Assembly: GCF_002234675.1 (NCBI RefSeq) | Contig: NC_019868.2 | Coordinates: 22,600,743-22,664,742, forward strand | Direction of reading: 5' to 3' | Length of the DNA stretch: 64,000 bases | Source of the DNA: Oryzias latipes | Lineage: Eukaryota > Chordata > Actinopteri > Beloniformes > Adrianichthyidae | Part shown: positions 46,357 through 57,724 of the stretch, piece by piece | How positions within the stretch are numbered: position 1 is the stretch's first letter | Layout: every line of letters begins with the position of its first letter | Made by a program: the position numbers and the translations under genes | Notes under the pieces: generated by a model | Databases searched by the model: none | What the model saw: only the letters and a program-made list of their open reading frames with translations | What the model was told of the DNA's origin: nothing

Positions 46357-49300
46357 CTGGAGGGAAGCATGAGAAACAACACAACGTGTCACTTACATGC
46401 CCAGAAAGATCAGCTGTACACAGTGGAGTATCTCCAGAGTTTTCTTAAATGACCAAACCGTCGAATGAGTGCTAAATAAAAAACCCCATCAAGCCACAGA
46501 GGCCTTTAAATGTTTTGTCATCCATACATGAGTCGTCCTCTTCCATTCACTACAGTTGGTGTGTGTTTTTTTAAGCCCACAGGCTCAGGGGAAATGTCTC
46601 CCAACGATTACCTGACAATCTTTTCATCATTTGCTAATTACACCCACTGTATATGAGCAAGCATTAGAACTCTGTAAGCTATAATGTATTTAATTTTGCT
46701 GCAGAGCCTCACATAAGCTGCACTTAATGGATATAAATGTGCTGTTGCTTGACCGAGTGCAGTTAGAGTGCAGCAATCGTTCCGTGGATGTATTTTAGAT
46801 GTTCTCCACTGTGGAAGCCATCTTTGCTCACCAAGCAGACGTTGTGTGACCAGGAGCAGCTGAATGTTGTGCTGGTTCCGTTTTTGCAGGCAGATTCTTA
46901 AAGTCCCACTTTGATTATCTTTAGATCCATTTTAAAAGCGTTCCCAGTGATCTTTTAATTAGGATTATGTTGGTGGGACTGGTGGTGCAGAGTAACCCCG
47001 CCCCGCTTCTCCTCCCCGTTGCTGAGAGTTCAGAGCAGGAAGCTTGTGGCCCGACCAGTGAATGTGCTAGACCACGAATACGCTCTTTTAAAGTGTATTT
47101 TCACTCACTGTGATTTGTATAAAAGACTCAATTTCCCTCCTAATTTTCTTAATATATACACTGTATCACCAAGTATTCGCTCACCCATCCAAATGATCAG
47201 AAGTAGGTGTCCTAATCATTTGACCTGGCCACAGGTACCGTATATAAAATCAACTGTTTACGTGGTAGATCACGTAAACTGATGGAGAGGGGTCAGCAGA
47301 TGATGAAGCGCGTAGTGCAAAGAGGTCGCCGACTTTCTGCTCAGTCAATTGCTACAGAGCTCCAAACTTCATGTAACATTCAGATTAGAGCAAGTACAGA
47401 ACGCAGAGAGCTTCATGGAATGGGTTTCCATGGCCGAGCAGCTGCATCCAAGCCACACATCACCAAATGTAAAGCGTTGGATATTATGGTGTAAAGCATG
47501 CCGCCACTGGACTTTAGAGCAGTGGAGACGCCTTCTCTATCTAGAGTGTTCGATCACGCTTTTCCATCTAGCAATCTGATGGACAAGTCTAGGTTTGGAG
47601 GTTGCCAGGAGAACAGTACATTTCAGACCGAAATGTGCAAGTGAGAAATTTGGTGGAGGAGGAATTATGGTGTGGGGTTGTTTTCCAGGACTTGGGCTTG
47701 GCCCCTTAGTTCCAGTGAAAGGAACTCTGAATGCTTCAAGATACCAAAATATTTTGGACAATTCCATGCTCCCAACCTTGTGGGAACAGTTTGGAGTGGG
47801 CCCCTCCTCTTTCAACACGACTGTGCACCAGTGCACAATACAAGGTCCATAAAGACTTGGGGGACAGAGTCTGGTGTGGATGAACTTGTCTGGCCTGCAC
47901 AGAGTCCTGACCTGAACCAGATACAACACCTTTTTGACCATAAAACTCCTATGAACACTCTTCTCAACCATGTGAACTGCCTTTCCAGAAGCGGAAACTG
48001 TATTAGCTGCAAAAGGTGGACTGACATCAAATTGAACTCTATGGGTTAGGAATGGGATGGCTCTTCAGTTCACATGTGAGTCAAGGCAGGTGAGCCAATA
48101 CTTTTGGTAATATAGTGTTTTATCTATCATTAGAACAACAACAAAAACAACTTTTTCATCAGAGTGGGTCTCGTTAAGAAGAGCTGTGCTCTCTGGAACT
48201 ACTATGTTTGCAAAAAGATCCTTCAAGCCCTGTGAGTTCTAAGGTGACCTCTGTGGATTTGTCCGACACCCCTCATATTTGCTCCACTATGGAAGCTCAA
48301 ACTTCTTCTTGTACTCCTAAACTATTTCTCAATCTATTTTCTTTGTTGGAGGGTGCATTACCCGACTGAAAGACGCAGCAGACATCAGGAAATAGTCAAA
48401 TTCTGGTCTCCTACAAGGCTTTTCTTCCAGCTACCTCTACCCTTCCAGCTGCTGGTCACCTGGCTCAGGTGTGTCCAGTCAGCAACACTTACATCCCTGT
48501 TCTGTTTGAGGCCTGTTTAAAGAGCTGCTCTCCAGTCCCTTTATTTTTCCACATTCTGACACAATAAAGAGGTTTGAGGTTCCTTTTTGTTAGTTTGGGA
48601 GAACATGTGACATAAAAAACAAAACAGAAAGGAAGTTGTTGTGGTACCTTTGCTGCTTTCTGTGGCCGGCTGTTGAGTGGATGACTGCTGCGGCTCTGAC
48701 TCGATTACAGGCTCGGTTGAATCACCAGCAGGATCTGTGGAGGACGGATGAATGCAATCAAAGGCGGATGAAAACAAACCAACAGACTAAGACACTAATC
48801 TTTGGTTTTTGCGGGTTCCTAGGAAGTTTTGCAAATGTTGTTGATAAAAGTCAAAGGTCTCTGTTTGTTTTTTTCTAATCAACTTGAAGAACAGAAACTA
48901 TCCGATACCTGATGGCGCATCCGAAGTTTCTGGATCTGACGTTCCTGACGGAGGAGGTCTGGACTCAACATCTGCAGAGATTTCCGAGGAAGACTCAACT
49001 GGAACCTCCTCCGTTGCCTCAGTTTGTGTGTAAGCTGTAGACTCAGCCGAATCATCGTCAAAAGCTTGTTTTTCATTCAGCTCCTCCTCGCTTCTCGCAG
49101 GAGATGCCGATTCATCAGACGGAGGAGAGATGAGCGTCTCTCCAGGCAAAGAATCCCCAAACGAGCCTGCACAGGGAGGAAGACCTCCATGGTCAGCAGA
49201 AATCTTTGTGTAATTATGAGTAACAGAGACGGGGAGGCAAGAATCAACGTCTGAAAGGAAAATACCTGAGCTGGGCTCTGTTGGGGGCTGATGGGTAGAT

Positions 49301-52300
49301 ATTTCTGTAAGCGTTCCTGATGAATCCTCCTCTGTTGTGACGGCAACGACGGGCTCATAAGAGGCAGGAGCAGACATATCTGACTCTGTGATGACAGGGC
49401 TCTGGAGTGAAGCATCCTGGGCCGACTCCGGGTTTGGTTCTGTAGCTGCCTAAATATTTAGATTAAAAATAAATACTTTTTAGTGCAGTAAAGACCTCTT
49501 TGAAGTTAAACTCAATGTCACCCCAGTACTAGACTTCTCAGAGAGCCTCATAAAGACTGTTAATGATGGGCACATTAAGCTCAAACACGCACTTAAAGAG
49601 TTTTTTTTACATAAATGTTTAAAAATAGCAACACAATGGACCGATTCCAGCAACCTACAAAGACAGGAAACAGCGTATGAATAGACCAAAGGGATTTTCT
49701 TTCGGAAAAAACCCATTCAGTATAAAGGGAAGTGCCATTATTTGGGCTAAAAGGTTTGTTTTAATCCCACTCTAAAACCCTTTCTTTCATTTGGACTCAT
49801 TTAATTCACTTGTTTACTTATTCAACCTGTGGCTGCGAAGCCAGGATCTCTGTGGAAACGGGCTTCTTGGAGGCGAGCAGCGAAGATGCGACGGCGCCGC
49901 TCCACCGCCCCGCGGCATACACCTTTTTTCCCGTCACCTTGGGAGCACATAAGAAGGCTGCTCTTAATCTGGATGATGAGACGCTTTGGTGGAAAAACAA
50001 AAAGCTCACTCAGACTCCAGAATGGTTACCTTAAGCGCAGCCACGGCCTGAGCGGGGTAGCACACAGACGCTGCTGCACTCATCAAGCCCAGAGGAACAG
50101 CTAACCTCTTAAAACGCGAGCCTGGAAAACAGTTTTAACGCAGAAAACATCCATGGATACGTTTGTAAATGCTGTTAGAACTGCTTCTGACCAAGTATTA
50201 AGTTGTTTTGGTCTTTTGAGAGACAAAATTCATGGTGGAGGTTCTAAAGTACTAAAAATCTGCCACTACCATCACCTTTTGATCTATTTTTAAATCGTTC
50301 CTAGTGGTCTTTTTAATTGTGATCATACCATTTTCAGCCTAAATGTATTATTTCTGTATATTTATTCTTTATTGTTTCTGCAGGGCGGCAGTAGTTTATT
50401 AGAAATTCTCCTCTTGTAAGCAGGACTGTTGATGCGGAGATACCCCGCCCCCCTGTCCCCTCTGTGTTGCTGAGTGCGCGGAGCAGGGAGCTTGATTGTA
50501 TTTTCTACGTCACAGACCTGCTCTTTTTTCAAACTGGATTTTTTTCATCTGCTCCTGATTCACAACAATTTGATTACGGAAATTTGAGTCTAACTTTCTT
50601 TGTAGATATCCTCCATCATCAGAAAAAATGTCTCAAGAACATGTCAAGAACAGCAAAAACAGTATCCTTTTCATTGGAGTGGGCCTTTACTCAACTTTCA
50701 GCGATGAAGTATGAGCTACCTTACAACAAAAACAGAAAATCAACACAGAAGGAGGTCACTTTCTGATGTGGTGTGCTGCTTCAAAGTTTAAAAAAAGACG
50801 AGTGTAACCTCAGAGGCTGTGGTCTCTGAATTCTCAGCAGACAAACTGCAGGTCGCTAAAAAAAACAGCAAGGTTTTGTTGCTCAATAACAAACAAATTG
50901 ATAACACAGCAACTTTCTAACAATCTTCTGCCTTAATTCCCTAATATAATCTATTATTTAAGAATCTAAGTAAACCAACATTTATTCCAAAAAAAGAAAA
51001 TATTGGGCATAAACTTTGAAAAAAAAAAAAAAAGTAAAAAGCAGGGATTCAAATATCTCCCTTAAATTTCAAATATATTTTATTGCTTTAAGGAGTTAAA
51101 TAAAACAACAGAATTCTTGTTTCATGTTTTGAAATGTAACTTTTCTCCAGCCAACAAGACTCAAATTTATCCTCAGATATGAAGGAAAATGAGCGCACAG
51201 GAAATATTCAGAAATAGTGGTTGGATGTGCGTCGCACTGTTTAGAGTGGGAGGTTACTGCTTCAAAAAGGGGTTTTGTTCCTGTAATTAGCAAAAGTAGT
51301 TTCATTGCATAACCATTTGCATGATGACGCAATCTGCAAGTCGGTTCAGAGCGAAGGGGAAATCGATTGTATCGAGAAAAATAAAATGTGGGAAGAAATG
51401 TCGACAGAAACATTGAAGTGACGGTTTACTTTTCCAACTGCTCGTTTTTAAACATTTACAGAGAAACCTCGGCGTCTTTCCTGTTCTGACGAGAATCAAA
51501 AAGGTCGTAGGAAAATGAAGAAACGACAAAAAAAAAAAGTTTGGATGTTCCGACTCATTTACAACACCATATGCTTTCAGCCAGATTTGAGGAAATGTTG
51601 GAAGAAATCTGTCCTATTAGCTAACTTACATGCTGCACTTTATTTATTTTTAATAATCTTTTTGTAAACTTCCATTTTGATAATGCTTTTTGTGGCGTTT
51701 TATCTTCTGTACCATCTTTTATTGCATTATGTTGATTGGACTAAGAGTCCTGAATAAATGAGATCTATCTGTCTCTATCATTTCAAAATGATGAGTCCAC
51801 ACATTTGACAGATTAACCTACAGCAGTGTTTTTCAACCACAGTGAGAGATGGTCAGGTGTGCCGCGGGAAATCCTTCATTTTCACAGATCTAAAAACATT
51901 GACCATCACCAGAATATCAGCTCTGTGTTCATCAAAAAAGGCTCAGGTTTCATGCTGAGTAGTTTGTGGGGCTCCTCAGTATAAATACACTGGATGTCTC
52001 AACATCTGGCGCATCTGTTTAGACGGTAGCTCCGCCCACACACGGCGGGAGCGCCAAGTTTCTGAACAAACTTTTAGACAAACGTCGAGCAGCGATTTTG
52101 ATGCGTGCTAAAACAAAAGCAGAGGACGTGACTTGTGAACAGGCAATTGATTTCTTTTTTGTCTAGAATCCATCAACTATTCTGTGAATATAGGCCTTTT
52201 TGTTCAAAAACTACAGTTGCTCTTGCACAAACATAAATAAATTTAAAAACTAAATTACCGTTTAGAAAAAATGTCATTTCATTTTGGTTTTGTGAGCTTA

Positions 52301-55300
52301 CATAGAACTGCATTTTAATGGACTGGAGGGACAAGACACTTCCTGGGCAAATTATCAACCAATTTAGTTAAAAATTATTATTAAGAACAGTTACATGTTA
52401 CTGTAATAGATTACTTGAGTTCCTCTCAACACTATACTTGTTTGTGTGTTATATTTACAAGGGAAAGTATATATTTCATCAGTTTGGCATCACATTTGTC
52501 TGAAAATGATACTTCAGAAACTTTTCTTGTCCCAATAAACCACTGAGCCATCAAGTAACTTAACAGATTTTTAGTGTTTATGAGACCTAAAGTGTTTACC
52601 TTTCCGAGCCAGGAACATGCCTAGCAGACCAGCCATGGTGATGGTACCAAACCTGGGTAGAAACTCCGGAGGAGGCTCTATCAAGTAGTAGTACACATCT
52701 AAGAGAGAAGTTTTAAAAACACAGTTGAAATGCGGACACGTGTGCGGATTTTCCACTCGTTTTATTTTCGCTTAACCCTCATGCTATCCTATGGGGTCCA
52801 GATGACCCCACCCTTACATTGACGTGTTCTCCCTACCATGACAAACGTGGATATAGGTGGAGAGGATTTCATGTAATCCATGGACACCAGTGAAGATCAC
52901 AAATCATTAAAGAAAAAAGGTTCAGCGCACTTGTGGGGTCAGTGGGGTCATCTGTTAAAGTGCCTAGGATAGCACAAGGGTTAAGATGCCACAAATAATA
53001 GCAGGTAAATTTAAACAGTAGGGGTCAGGGGTCATGTAGCAGAAAAATCCTTGATCTGATTTAAAAGGGAGCGATTGCCCACGTAGTTGTTTCTAAGTGT
53101 CAGTCCGAAGCAATGTGAGGAAATGGTTATGCACAAGTGAAACCTCCAACTCCCTCGTCTTTCGCTCACCTTCTCCTCCATGGTAGATATTAACGCTTCC
53201 TTTTTTCACATACACACAGGCATCCTGCAGGGACAAAAAGCACCACACTCAAACCACAACAAAACGCCACAAAGAACGCAGCTTTTTGAGTGGAGTTGAC
53301 TCATTTATGCTTTGCTTTTCTCCCTCCATTTCAAGAGAAGCAAACTGTCAAATCTTCATGCTGAAATCCCCACAGCTGTGAAACTCACTTCAACAGCTCA
53401 GTTTCCTGTCGACGTCGGAGGTGCTCTGCACTCCTGTGACTGCACTTAGCACTTGCAACTAACAGGATTGTAGAAACCGCAGGCGACAGGAGCAAAAGTT
53501 GAAGATCAGACTCAGCAGGTGCAAGATAAAAAATAAAAAAAAAACCCGCCTGCATATTTGAGCCTTTCAGAACCTTCTTCCATTTCTACTCAAACTAAAG
53601 TGGTTTTCTGTCACGCACAGGATGCGTGTGACGTTTATGAGCGTCTTCTTTATCACTGTGTGCACTTTAAGATAGTAAAACGTGAATACCTTCACAGCCT
53701 GGACCAGCGGCACGATGCTCTGTCTGGTTACGCTGACGCCTCTCTCAATCACTCCTGGACTCTCTGGAACAAATGTAGCTTGGGCTGAGTCTGGCAGCGG
53801 GGTGTAGATGTTCAGCTGGAGGCAGAAGCCCAATCACAACAAGACGCAACAACTTGGCTAACCGTCTGACAATTCACACGACAAGCAGAAATGACAGGAA
53901 CAGCGTACCTTTGATCGAGGCACCAGCCCATCCACAGGCTCCTCATTTGTCCTGTACACGCGAATGGAAGCGATTCCCAGTACCGTTGGGACGGCCACCA
54001 TCGCCACCTAAACAGAGTCAGAGTTCAAACATCTATCTGTCAGATTGCTGAACCCGAAATCACAGCTGAAAGTCTCCTGACTCATGGGGACTTTCAGCTG
54101 AGCCGAGGCCACATATCAGGGGCGTCTGTGAAAGGGGGGCACGTGCGGCGCACTCATATCCTCCAATCAAAACCAAGCTCTCTGTACTCTTTTCTGCAGA
54201 GTAGTAACCAAGCCTTCATTACAAATTCTTAGCCTGATTTTAGGGTTTTGTTGGTTTTTGTTTTTTTTACCGAACCTGAGACTTTCTGTATTTTATTGAA
54301 AAATATGAATTGAAATTTTTTTTTTTTAGTACTTGCTGTGTTCATCGCCATCACAAACTAGTTCTTTTTTCCATCAATCCATCTTCAGATCTGCTGAATC
54401 CCTTTTGAGGTCATGGGGTTGCTATAGTCAACCCCATTTATTGTTGGGTGCACCGTGAACAGGTTGCCAGTATGTTGCAAGGCCACACACTCCCAAACAC
54501 AACCACATGCACCCCTAGTCTTTATTTTTTCTTTGGGATCATTTTTCACACACCTATGGCTCCGCCTCCATCCCAAAACGCTGTCGTCTTCTCCTCTGTT
54601 CCCTCATAGATTCTCCGTCTTGCTGCTGCTAACCTTCACTATTTTTTTCCAGAGCAAACATCCACCTCTCTAGATGTTCCTCCAGATCACAACAGATCAC
54701 AATGTCATCTGCAAACATCACGGTCCACAGAGATTCCTGTCTAACCTCATCTGTCAGTGTGTCCATCACACATCCTAGGTGCAGTCCCACCTCCACCTTG
54801 AACTCCTCTGCCATCTTTCCACTGTCTTATAAGTTCATGAGGTTGCTGGAGCCTATCCCATCTACCTAACCACAGCTCATATCTCTGAACCCTGTTCTAG
54901 ACATTCTCTAGATCTACGAAGACACAATGCAGCACCTTCTGATTTTCTCTGTTCTCCAGAAGCAACTTCATTCTGTTAGAATATCTTGGCATAAAACGTT
55001 TCTGTTTTATCACAAATGACCCCTTCTGACCTCAACAGTGAGCAATTTCTTTTCGATCTTTTGGTGTAAAGTTGATGCAAATACATTCTAATCAATAGTA
55101 ATAAAATCAAAACGACCTTTATTTATAAAACACTTTACAAATAGCTTTTACAGGAACACAAAAACATTATTTATCCTCAGCAAAATGTAGTACACTTTAA
55201 GTTTATTTTAAGAAGTACACTTAAGTATAAGTACAGCAAGTACACTATAGACTATGGTGTAGGAAGTACATAAAATAAATACGTCTTCAGACTAAATAAA

Positions 55301-56396
55301 GCATTCTAAGTTTATAATATATACCAATCTAGACAATGTCACCCAGGTTTTCATGCTGTCCAGACTAAATTATTGCAGCTCTTTGTCTGCTGGCTTATCC
55401 AAGGCTTCAATAGCCAGGTTTCAGCTGGTCCAAAATGAAGCCCCCACATTTATTTATGGGGAGTTTGACCACATAACCCCGTTCTGGGTCTCTTTCAGTG
55501 AAATTTTTGTTTTCTGTTCAAATTCTGGTCCTTACTTTTAAGTCCCTGGCAGGTAAGGCACCTTCTTTCCTCTCCATTCTGCTTTTAAAATATTCTCCCT
55601 GAAGTCCTTTTGCTCTGCTGACCGGTTTGTGTTAATGGTTCCCAGAACCAATGTTTTGGGGCGGGGTGCATTTGCTGTGGTGGCCCCTAAACTATGGAAT
55701 CAGTTGCCATTGGCAATTACAGAGGTCACGCTCTTAGAGAGTTTAAAAAAAACATTGGTTAAAAAAATTGGTTATAAGCTTGGATGGATCGATAGAGTAA
55801 ACTTCAAATGTACTGCCTCACTTTTAGTATAGACTAAGTATACGTACGTGTGGTACATTCAAATAGATTACATTTTTAAGTAAAGGATGTTATAACTATT
55901 TGCATTTTTTTTAATTCAAAACCAAAGTATCCATTCAAAATCCTGTAAAACAAAGTTGAGAAGATCACATATTCGATCAAGGGGATGCTCAGAAAATTTT
56001 ATATTTTTGGGAGATAAATTATCAATTTTGGAACTACAGCGATACTTTGAGGTGTAATTTCGTCACTTGTGTGCATATTGTTTTTTGGGGGTGATATCGG
56101 CTAAGTATTAACTTATAAGACGTTTTAAATTCGTTAGAAAAGGTGGAACATTAAAGGAACAACTTACTGTCCAGTTAAACTAATACTGAGCTAGTAAACT
56201 AAAGGTTTTTCCTCGGCGAAACTGAGCTAACTATCATGCTATTTTAGCGCAGCGTAGAAAGGAACAGCCCGTTCATGTGACTAGAAAAGTTTGTATCTAA
56301 ACGAAAGCAGCGCAGTCACTGTAAAGACAGAAAGTTAAACCAAAAAGATCAGCTTGGTCGAAATGAAAATATCCAAACATTCACCTTGGCCGCCAT
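46268..56396 (-). CDS. apool: MICOS complex subunit MIC27 (apolipoprotein O-like), 11 coding exons
   Basis: MIC27 is an inner-membrane subunit of the MICOS complex, which shapes mitochondrial cristae junctions and binds cardiolipin. Coding exons (minus): 56396-56385, 54007-53909, 53815-53690, 53224-53170, 52698-52600, 50121-50030, 49937-49827, 49449-49266, 49166-48909, 48734-48648 and 46356-46268. All have GT-AG sites and consistent phases; they join to 1,212 bp, or 403 residues. The first exon gives only MAAK, followed by the hydrophobic VAMVAVPTVLGIASI (targeting). The conserved domain is EPPPEFLPRFGTITMAGLLG (membrane hairpin 1, about 114-128) and RLAVPLGLMSAAASVCYPAQ (second segment, about 137-160), then VTGKKVY. 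The C-terminus, FKPDPALMDFGQSSPEDEDL then YSTRS, is diagnostic of APOOL rather than APOO. Human APOOL has 268 residues; the extra length is an acidic Ser/Thr/Glu/Pro-rich insert at 199-374. Confidence 0.93.
47159..48117 (+). mobile_element. Tc1-like transposon, decayed
   Basis: Inverted ends are CACTGTATCACCAAGTATTC on the left and, reading inward from the right, CACTATATTACCAAAAGTATT. At 960 bp it is shorter than usual for Tc1. The flanking dinucleotide is TA on the left and mutated on the right. Confidence 0.75.
47282..48049 (+). pseudogene. Tc1-like transposase, broken by several frameshifts
   Basis: Pieces in different frames include RGRRLSAQSIATELQ (helix-turn-helix), HGRAAASKPHITK, GGGGIMVWGCFPGLGLGPLV (catalytic region), GTLNASRYQNIL and AQSPDLNQIQHL. 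These are in the order of a Tc1 transposase, but no single frame spans them. Confidence 0.75.
48648..48734 (-). CDS. apool: apool exon 10
   Basis: Acceptor CTCCACAG, donor GTACCA. 87 bp encoding PAGDSTEPVIESEPQQSST and QQPATESSK, part of the acidic insert. Confidence 0.85.
48909..49166 (-). CDS. apool: apool exon 9
   Basis: The longest coding exon (258 bp), acceptor CTGTGCAG, donor GTATCG. It encodes SFGDSLPGETLISPPSDES ... FDDDSAESTAYTQTEATEE ... VESRPPPSGTSDPETSDAPS, strongly acidic and Ser/Thr/Pro-rich, with no predicted fold. Confidence 0.85.
49266..49449 (-). CDS. apool: apool exon 8
   Basis: Acceptor ATTTAG, donor GTATTT. It encodes AATEPNPESAQDASLQSPV through YEPVVAVTTEEDSSGTLTE, starting the acidic low-complexity insert. 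Confidence 0.87.
49827..49937 (-). CDS. apool: apool exon 7
   Basis: Acceptor TCCCAAG, donor GTTGAA. It encodes VTGKKVYAAGRWSGAVASS and LLASKKPVSTEILASQPQ, the segment after the second membrane helix. Confidence 0.92.
50030..50121 (-). CDS. apool: apool exon 6
   Basis: Acceptor TTTTCCAG, donor GTAACC. It encodes SRFKRLAVPLGLMSAAASVC then YPAQAVAALK, the second hydrophobic segment, with the CYP motif conserved in APOOL. Confidence 0.94.
50236..50692. mobile_element. MITE family B, copy 2
   Basis: In apool intron 5. It carries CTTTTGATCTATTTT, CCCCGCCCCC, GTTGCTGAGTGCG, TTTCATCTGCTCCTGATTCA and the right end GGAGTGGGCCTTTA, shared with copies 1 and 3. The left end is diverged. Confidence 0.6.
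50693..52599 (-). other. apool intron 5, remainder
   Basis: No exon. Near 51827 it starts a hAT-like end (CAGTGTTTTTCAACCACAGT, then GTGTGCCGCGGGAAAT) without a defined partner. An A-run lies at 51019-51033. Confidence 0.45.
51827..52100. mobile_element. hAT-like element fragment
   Basis: CAGTGTTTTTCAACC followed by GGTGTGCCGCGGGAAATC resembles the left end of a widespread vertebrate hAT group. The right end was not found, so the extent is approximate. Confidence 0.4.
52600..52698 (-). CDS. apool: apool exon 5
   Basis: Acceptor CTCTTAG, donor GTAAAC. It encodes DVYYYLIEPPPEFLPRFGTI then TMAGLLGMFLARK, the first membrane segment and the core of the apolipoprotein-O/MICOS domain. Confidence 0.95.
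52772..52984. mobile_element. 213-bp TTAA-flanked MITE
   Basis: Left end TTAACCCTCATGCTATCCTA, and inverted right end TTAACCCTTGTGCTATCCTA when read inward. TTAA flanks both ends. It lies in apool intron 4. Confidence 0.8.
53170..53224 (-). CDS. apool: apool exon 4
   Basis: 55 bp, acceptor CCCTGCAG, donor GTGAGC. It encodes DACVYVKKGSVNIYHGGE, ending one base into the Asp codon shared with exon 5. Confidence 0.92.
53690..53815 (-). CDS. apool: apool exon 3
   Basis: Acceptor GCCTCCAG, donor GTATTC. It encodes LNIYTPLPDSAQATFVPES ... RQSIVPLVQAVK; it matches the LPIYTAPP start of the conserved APOOL domain. Confidence 0.93.
53909..54007 (-). CDS. apool: apool exon 2
   Basis: 99 bp, acceptor TGTTTAG, donor GTACGC. 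It encodes VAMVAVPTVLGIASIRVYRT and NEEPVDGLVPRSK, the N-terminal hydrophobic targeting segment. Confidence 0.92.
54360..54830 (-). mobile_element. RTE-like LINE fragment with reverse transcriptase signature
   Basis: On the minus strand about 54814-54629 reads VMDTLTDEVRQESLWTVMFA and DDIVICCDLEEHLERW, the FADDIVIC catalytic region typical of RTE-like fish LINEs. It ends abruptly. The adjoining 54360-54560 resembles a common interspersed repeat tail. Confidence 0.7.
55100..55190 (-). mobile_element. LINE 3'-end fragment (L2-like)
   Basis: On the minus strand the words AAAGTGTTTTATAAATAAAGG and GTTTTGATTT match the terminus of L2-type LINEs. Confidence 0.45.
55340..55810 (+). mobile_element. 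Decayed L2-like LINE C-terminal fragment
   Basis: Broken frames read MLSRLNYCSSLSAGLSKASI, FQLVQNEAP and, after a stop, RGAFAVVAPKLWNQLPLAIT with LLESLKK. It is older than the copy at 32272-33384. Confidence 0.7.
56385..56396 (-). CDS. apool: apool exon 1 coding part
   Basis: Four codons (MAAK) with donor GTGAAT. This start is chosen because it sits in a GCCGCCAT-type context and splices in frame to exon 2. The micro-exon start is similar to human APOOL, which also begins MAA. Confidence 0.8.
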
Positions 56397-56540
56397 GACA
56401 GCGCTCCACCTCCCTCTTTCTCTTCTTCTCGACCTTCCAGGTCTCGCGCGGCTTCCACTCGTCGGAAACTTGACACATTACTGCCATCTAGCGGTCAGAG
56501 GGGAAACATGCAGCTTTCTCATGTCATTTTACATCCGGGG
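56397..56540 (-). promoter_or_regulatory. apool promoter region with CTCF- and ETS-like words
   Basis: Within 150 bases upstream of the ATG, the minus strand carries GACCGCTAGATGGCAG (56481-56496), an excellent match to the CTCF core, and CCGGATGT (56531-56538), an ETS-like word. No TATA box is visible, consistent with a housekeeping promoter. Confidence 0.5.
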
Positions 56541-56715
56541 AAATTAAATGTGTTGAAAGGGTCTACAAATGTGATGGGAAGATGGAATGTTGAAGAACTG
56601 ATGAGTGAGGAGAGTGATAGAGAGAACACAGTAGAAGAGGTGGCTGTGGTGGAGCAATAGGTAAGGATGAATTAAGGAATGGAAAGGCAATTGGTCCTGA
56701 TAACATACCTGTGGA

Positions 56716-57220
56716 GGAGGGGTGTAACGTTTAGTCGACTTAATCAATGAGTCTATGAATATTCCTACAAAGCAACCAGCTCGATCTATCTGAGACAAGT
56801 TGTTAATCGAATTGACCTATGCCATTGTCAATCTGTTTCTAAATTAAATAACTTGATTATATTGATATTAGAAAATATAATTTGGATTGAGGCACGGTAC
56901 GTTTATTTTGCTATAATATAAACCGGCCAAGTGACATCAAAGCGGACAACACACATGTGATGTCAGCAAAAACTGATCAGTCCATCATTACAGTCTTCTA
57001 AACTAAAATGCGAATGGATTTGCCCATAATTTTTTGTTTACATTTTTGTTTGTATACATGTCTGATTTAAACTTGATTATCTTGCAAATCATACAAGGAA
57101 TGTAGAAAACTTCACCTGCACTGTTTAGTACCCAGGTATTTATCTCTGAGTCACACTGGTTGAAGTTTTGGCAAAACATGTCCTGGATCTCATTTAGATC
57201 AGTGAATCAGATCGAATCAG
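56716..57220. repeat. Copy of a dispersed repeat also in tenm1 intron 2918
   Basis: Shares GGGTGTAAC, a TTAGTCGACTTAATC/CAACTTAATC segment and TCGATCTATCTGAGACAAG with about 2918-3010. The right boundary is uncertain. Confidence 0.4.
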
Positions 57221-57724
57221 ACTGTTAAAATGAACAAATATCGACTATAAATCATATCCATAAATTATTATATGAATCCAGTCATTTTCAGGAGGAATCG
57301 TTATTCTCCTACTGTCGAGGTAAGAAAGTGTTTGGGGGGGGGCAGCAGTACTGGGCTGTTTAACAATATCTTGGAGAATGAGAAAATGCCTGAGGAAAGC
57401 AGGAAGCATGTCCTGGTACCCATTTTTAAGGAACAATAGAAATGTGCTGAGTGGTAGAAAGCAGAGAGAAATGAATCTGGTGAAACACTAATTTATGAAA
57501 AAAGAATAGTGAAGGCTATGCAGAGATTAGAAGTCAGCATTTGCAAGAGTATGGCTTCATGACAAAGAGAAGAACAACTGATTCAAACGGGCTTCTGGAG
57601 AAGAACAGTGACGGTCAGAAGGTCATTTACTTCTTGGTTTGCCACATGTTAATGCCAGCATTAGGCAGCAGTGTGTGAGTGCATGGCTGAATCAGACTGT
57701 GACTGTAAAGCACTTTGGGTGTTA

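Larger units (their letters stand above)
46898..48177. mobile_element. TTAA-flanked MITE family B, copy 1, split by a Tc1-like element
   Basis: Begins TTAAAGTCCCACTTTGAT and ends AGAGTGGGTCTCGTTAA, inverted. The interior (CCCGCCCC, GTTGCTGAG, GAGCAGGAAGCTTG) matches the copies at about 50236-50692 and 57725-58030. It is interrupted at 47159-48117. Confidence 0.65.
46357..48647 (-). other. apool intron 10 (2.3 kb)
   Basis: Carries a TTAA-flanked MITE with a Tc1-like copy inside it (46898-48177). The part 46590-46770 looks unique and complex, with TTTGCTAATTACACC and TATTTAATTTTGC words, and may be conserved non-coding DNA. Confidence 0.45.

Noticed and set aside
53558-53788. Frame on the plus strand across apool exon 3
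   Set aside because: Antisense to a well-supported exon.
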